Origin: SBBG01 sp033717875
GTDB lineage: Bacteria; Pseudomonadota; Gammaproteobacteria; Ga0077554; Ga007554
Assembly: GCA_033717875.1 (NCBI GenBank)
Contig: JADDKJ010000045.1
Location: 1-25,053, forward strand
Reading direction: 5' to 3'
Length of the DNA stretch: 25,053 bases
Shown piece by piece: positions 24,759 through 25,053 of the stretch. The stretch's first letter is position 1. Every line of letters begins with the position of its first letter. The position numbers and the translations under genes are program-made. Below the pieces are notes generated by a model. The model saw nothing but the letters and a program-made list of their open reading frames with translations, was not told the DNA's origin and searched no databases.

Positions 24759-24964
24759 TCCGCCACCTCCCCAAACTTATCGCCGCTATGTTCCGGTGCC
24801 TCCAACAGCCCCCGCCGCGCCAGTCGCTCACGCGCTTCAACTTCATCTTCTGGTGACGAGTCCGCGCAAATCCCCCCTAGCCCCCCTTTTTCAAAGGGGG
24901 GAATTGCTGCGGTTGTTTTCTTTTCAGGCTCTTCAGGAAGTCGTGTGGGTAAAAATTGGGGCAT
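24755..24964 (-). CDS. Small ORF overlapping hsdS, containing an in-frame palindromic repeat
   Basis: The 69-residue frame from ATG 24964 ends in TGA overlapping the hsdS ATG (ATGA), which argues that it, or at least its 3' part, is really translated. Residues 23-31 (PPFEKGGLGG region) are encoded by a palindromic repeat (24881-24901) of a kind scattered through many bacterial genomes. The C-terminal part EDEVEARERLARRGLLEAPE resembles the tail of Phd/VapB-type antitoxins, but I cannot identify the rest and no toxin gene is visible. It could equally be the degraded 3' end of a longer gene. Start and identity are uncertain. Confidence 0.4.
   Translation of the reverse strand: MPQFLPTRLPEEPEKKTTAAIPPFEKGGLGGICADSSPEDEVEARERLARRGLLEAPEHSGDKFGEVAE
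24881..24901. repeat. CCCCCCTTT/AAAGGGGGG palindromic repeat
   Basis: CCCCCCTTT (24881-24889) pairs with AAAGGGGGG (24893-24901) around a TTC loop, preceded by TCCCCCCTAG. This belongs to a common class of short intergenic palindromes that, when inside genes, encode PPFEKGG-like peptides. Here it lies in frame within the small ORF upstream of hsdS. Confidence 0.65.
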
Positions 24965-25053
24965 AGCATGACGGAAAGCTACGACGATTGCGGTATTCAG
25001 CAGTTTGAAGCGGGCTGTAAAACTGGCATGCTTTACCGATGGCTACCTCACGC

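Noticed and set aside
24968..25053. Plus-strand frame starting MTESYDDCGI, open to the right edge
   Set aside because: Only 28 codons are visible, with no recognisable family and no clear ribosome binding site; the minus strand is also open here. It could be the start of a gene outside the window but cannot be supported.
1..25053. CRISPR array, tRNA or rRNA gene
   Set aside because: No regularly spaced repeats, cloverleaf-like segments or rRNA-like stretches were noticed; the repeats present are paired palindromes or a single direct-repeat pair.

Overview
The window is a GC-rich proteobacterial chromosome segment. A yicC-gmk-rpoZ-spoT-ridA gene order plus a complete pelABCDEFG operon point to a gamma- (or possibly beta-) proteobacterium; I cannot name the genus. 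No rRNA, tRNA or CRISPR array is visible.

Layout: (1) Positions 1-99 hold the start of an IS3-type transposase running off the left edge. It is followed by an MgtE magnesium channel/transporter (297-1670) that converges on ridA across a perfect 12-bp hairpin. (2) Positions 1700-7188, minus strand, form a housekeeping block: yicC, a RelE/HTH toxin-antitoxin pair, gmk, rpoZ, spoT, ridA. It has been invaded repeatedly: a long palindromic MITE-like element sits exactly at the spoT stop codon, a shorter one lies between gmk and rpoZ, and the toxin-antitoxin pair (toxin frameshifted) is wedged between yicC and gmk so that the antitoxin stop overlaps the gmk start. (3) Positions 7326-19304, plus strand, are a full Pel exopolysaccharide operon, pelA to pelG. 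PelD, E, F and G form the inner-membrane polymerisation/export complex controlled by c-di-GMP, PelA is the periplasmic deacetylase/hydrolase, and PelB and PelC form the outer-membrane export machinery. A second palindromic element is inserted exactly at the pelA stop codon, enlarging an ancestral 13-nt pelA-pelB gap to 160 nt. (4) Positions 19388-25053 are an accessory island. It has a small Dabb-domain gene, a SWIM zinc-finger protein gene bracketed by two ~87-bp direct repeats, and then (minus strand) a decayed type I restriction locus with a frameshifted AlbA_2/HATPase gene, a frameshifted hsdS and a small ORF containing an in-frame palindromic repeat.

The most unusual signal is the repeat pair around the SWIM gene. 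Each copy contains a core with 8-bp inverted arms around an identical 9-bp spacer, the architecture of a tyrosine-recombinase crossover site. The SWIM gene therefore looks like a potentially excisable cassette in a restriction/defence island. A second theme is that two related palindromic elements both landed on stop codons. A third is that three accessory genes (relE-like, AlbA_2/HATPase, hsdS) each carry one net -1 frameshift, while I noticed no frameshift in the housekeeping and pel genes.
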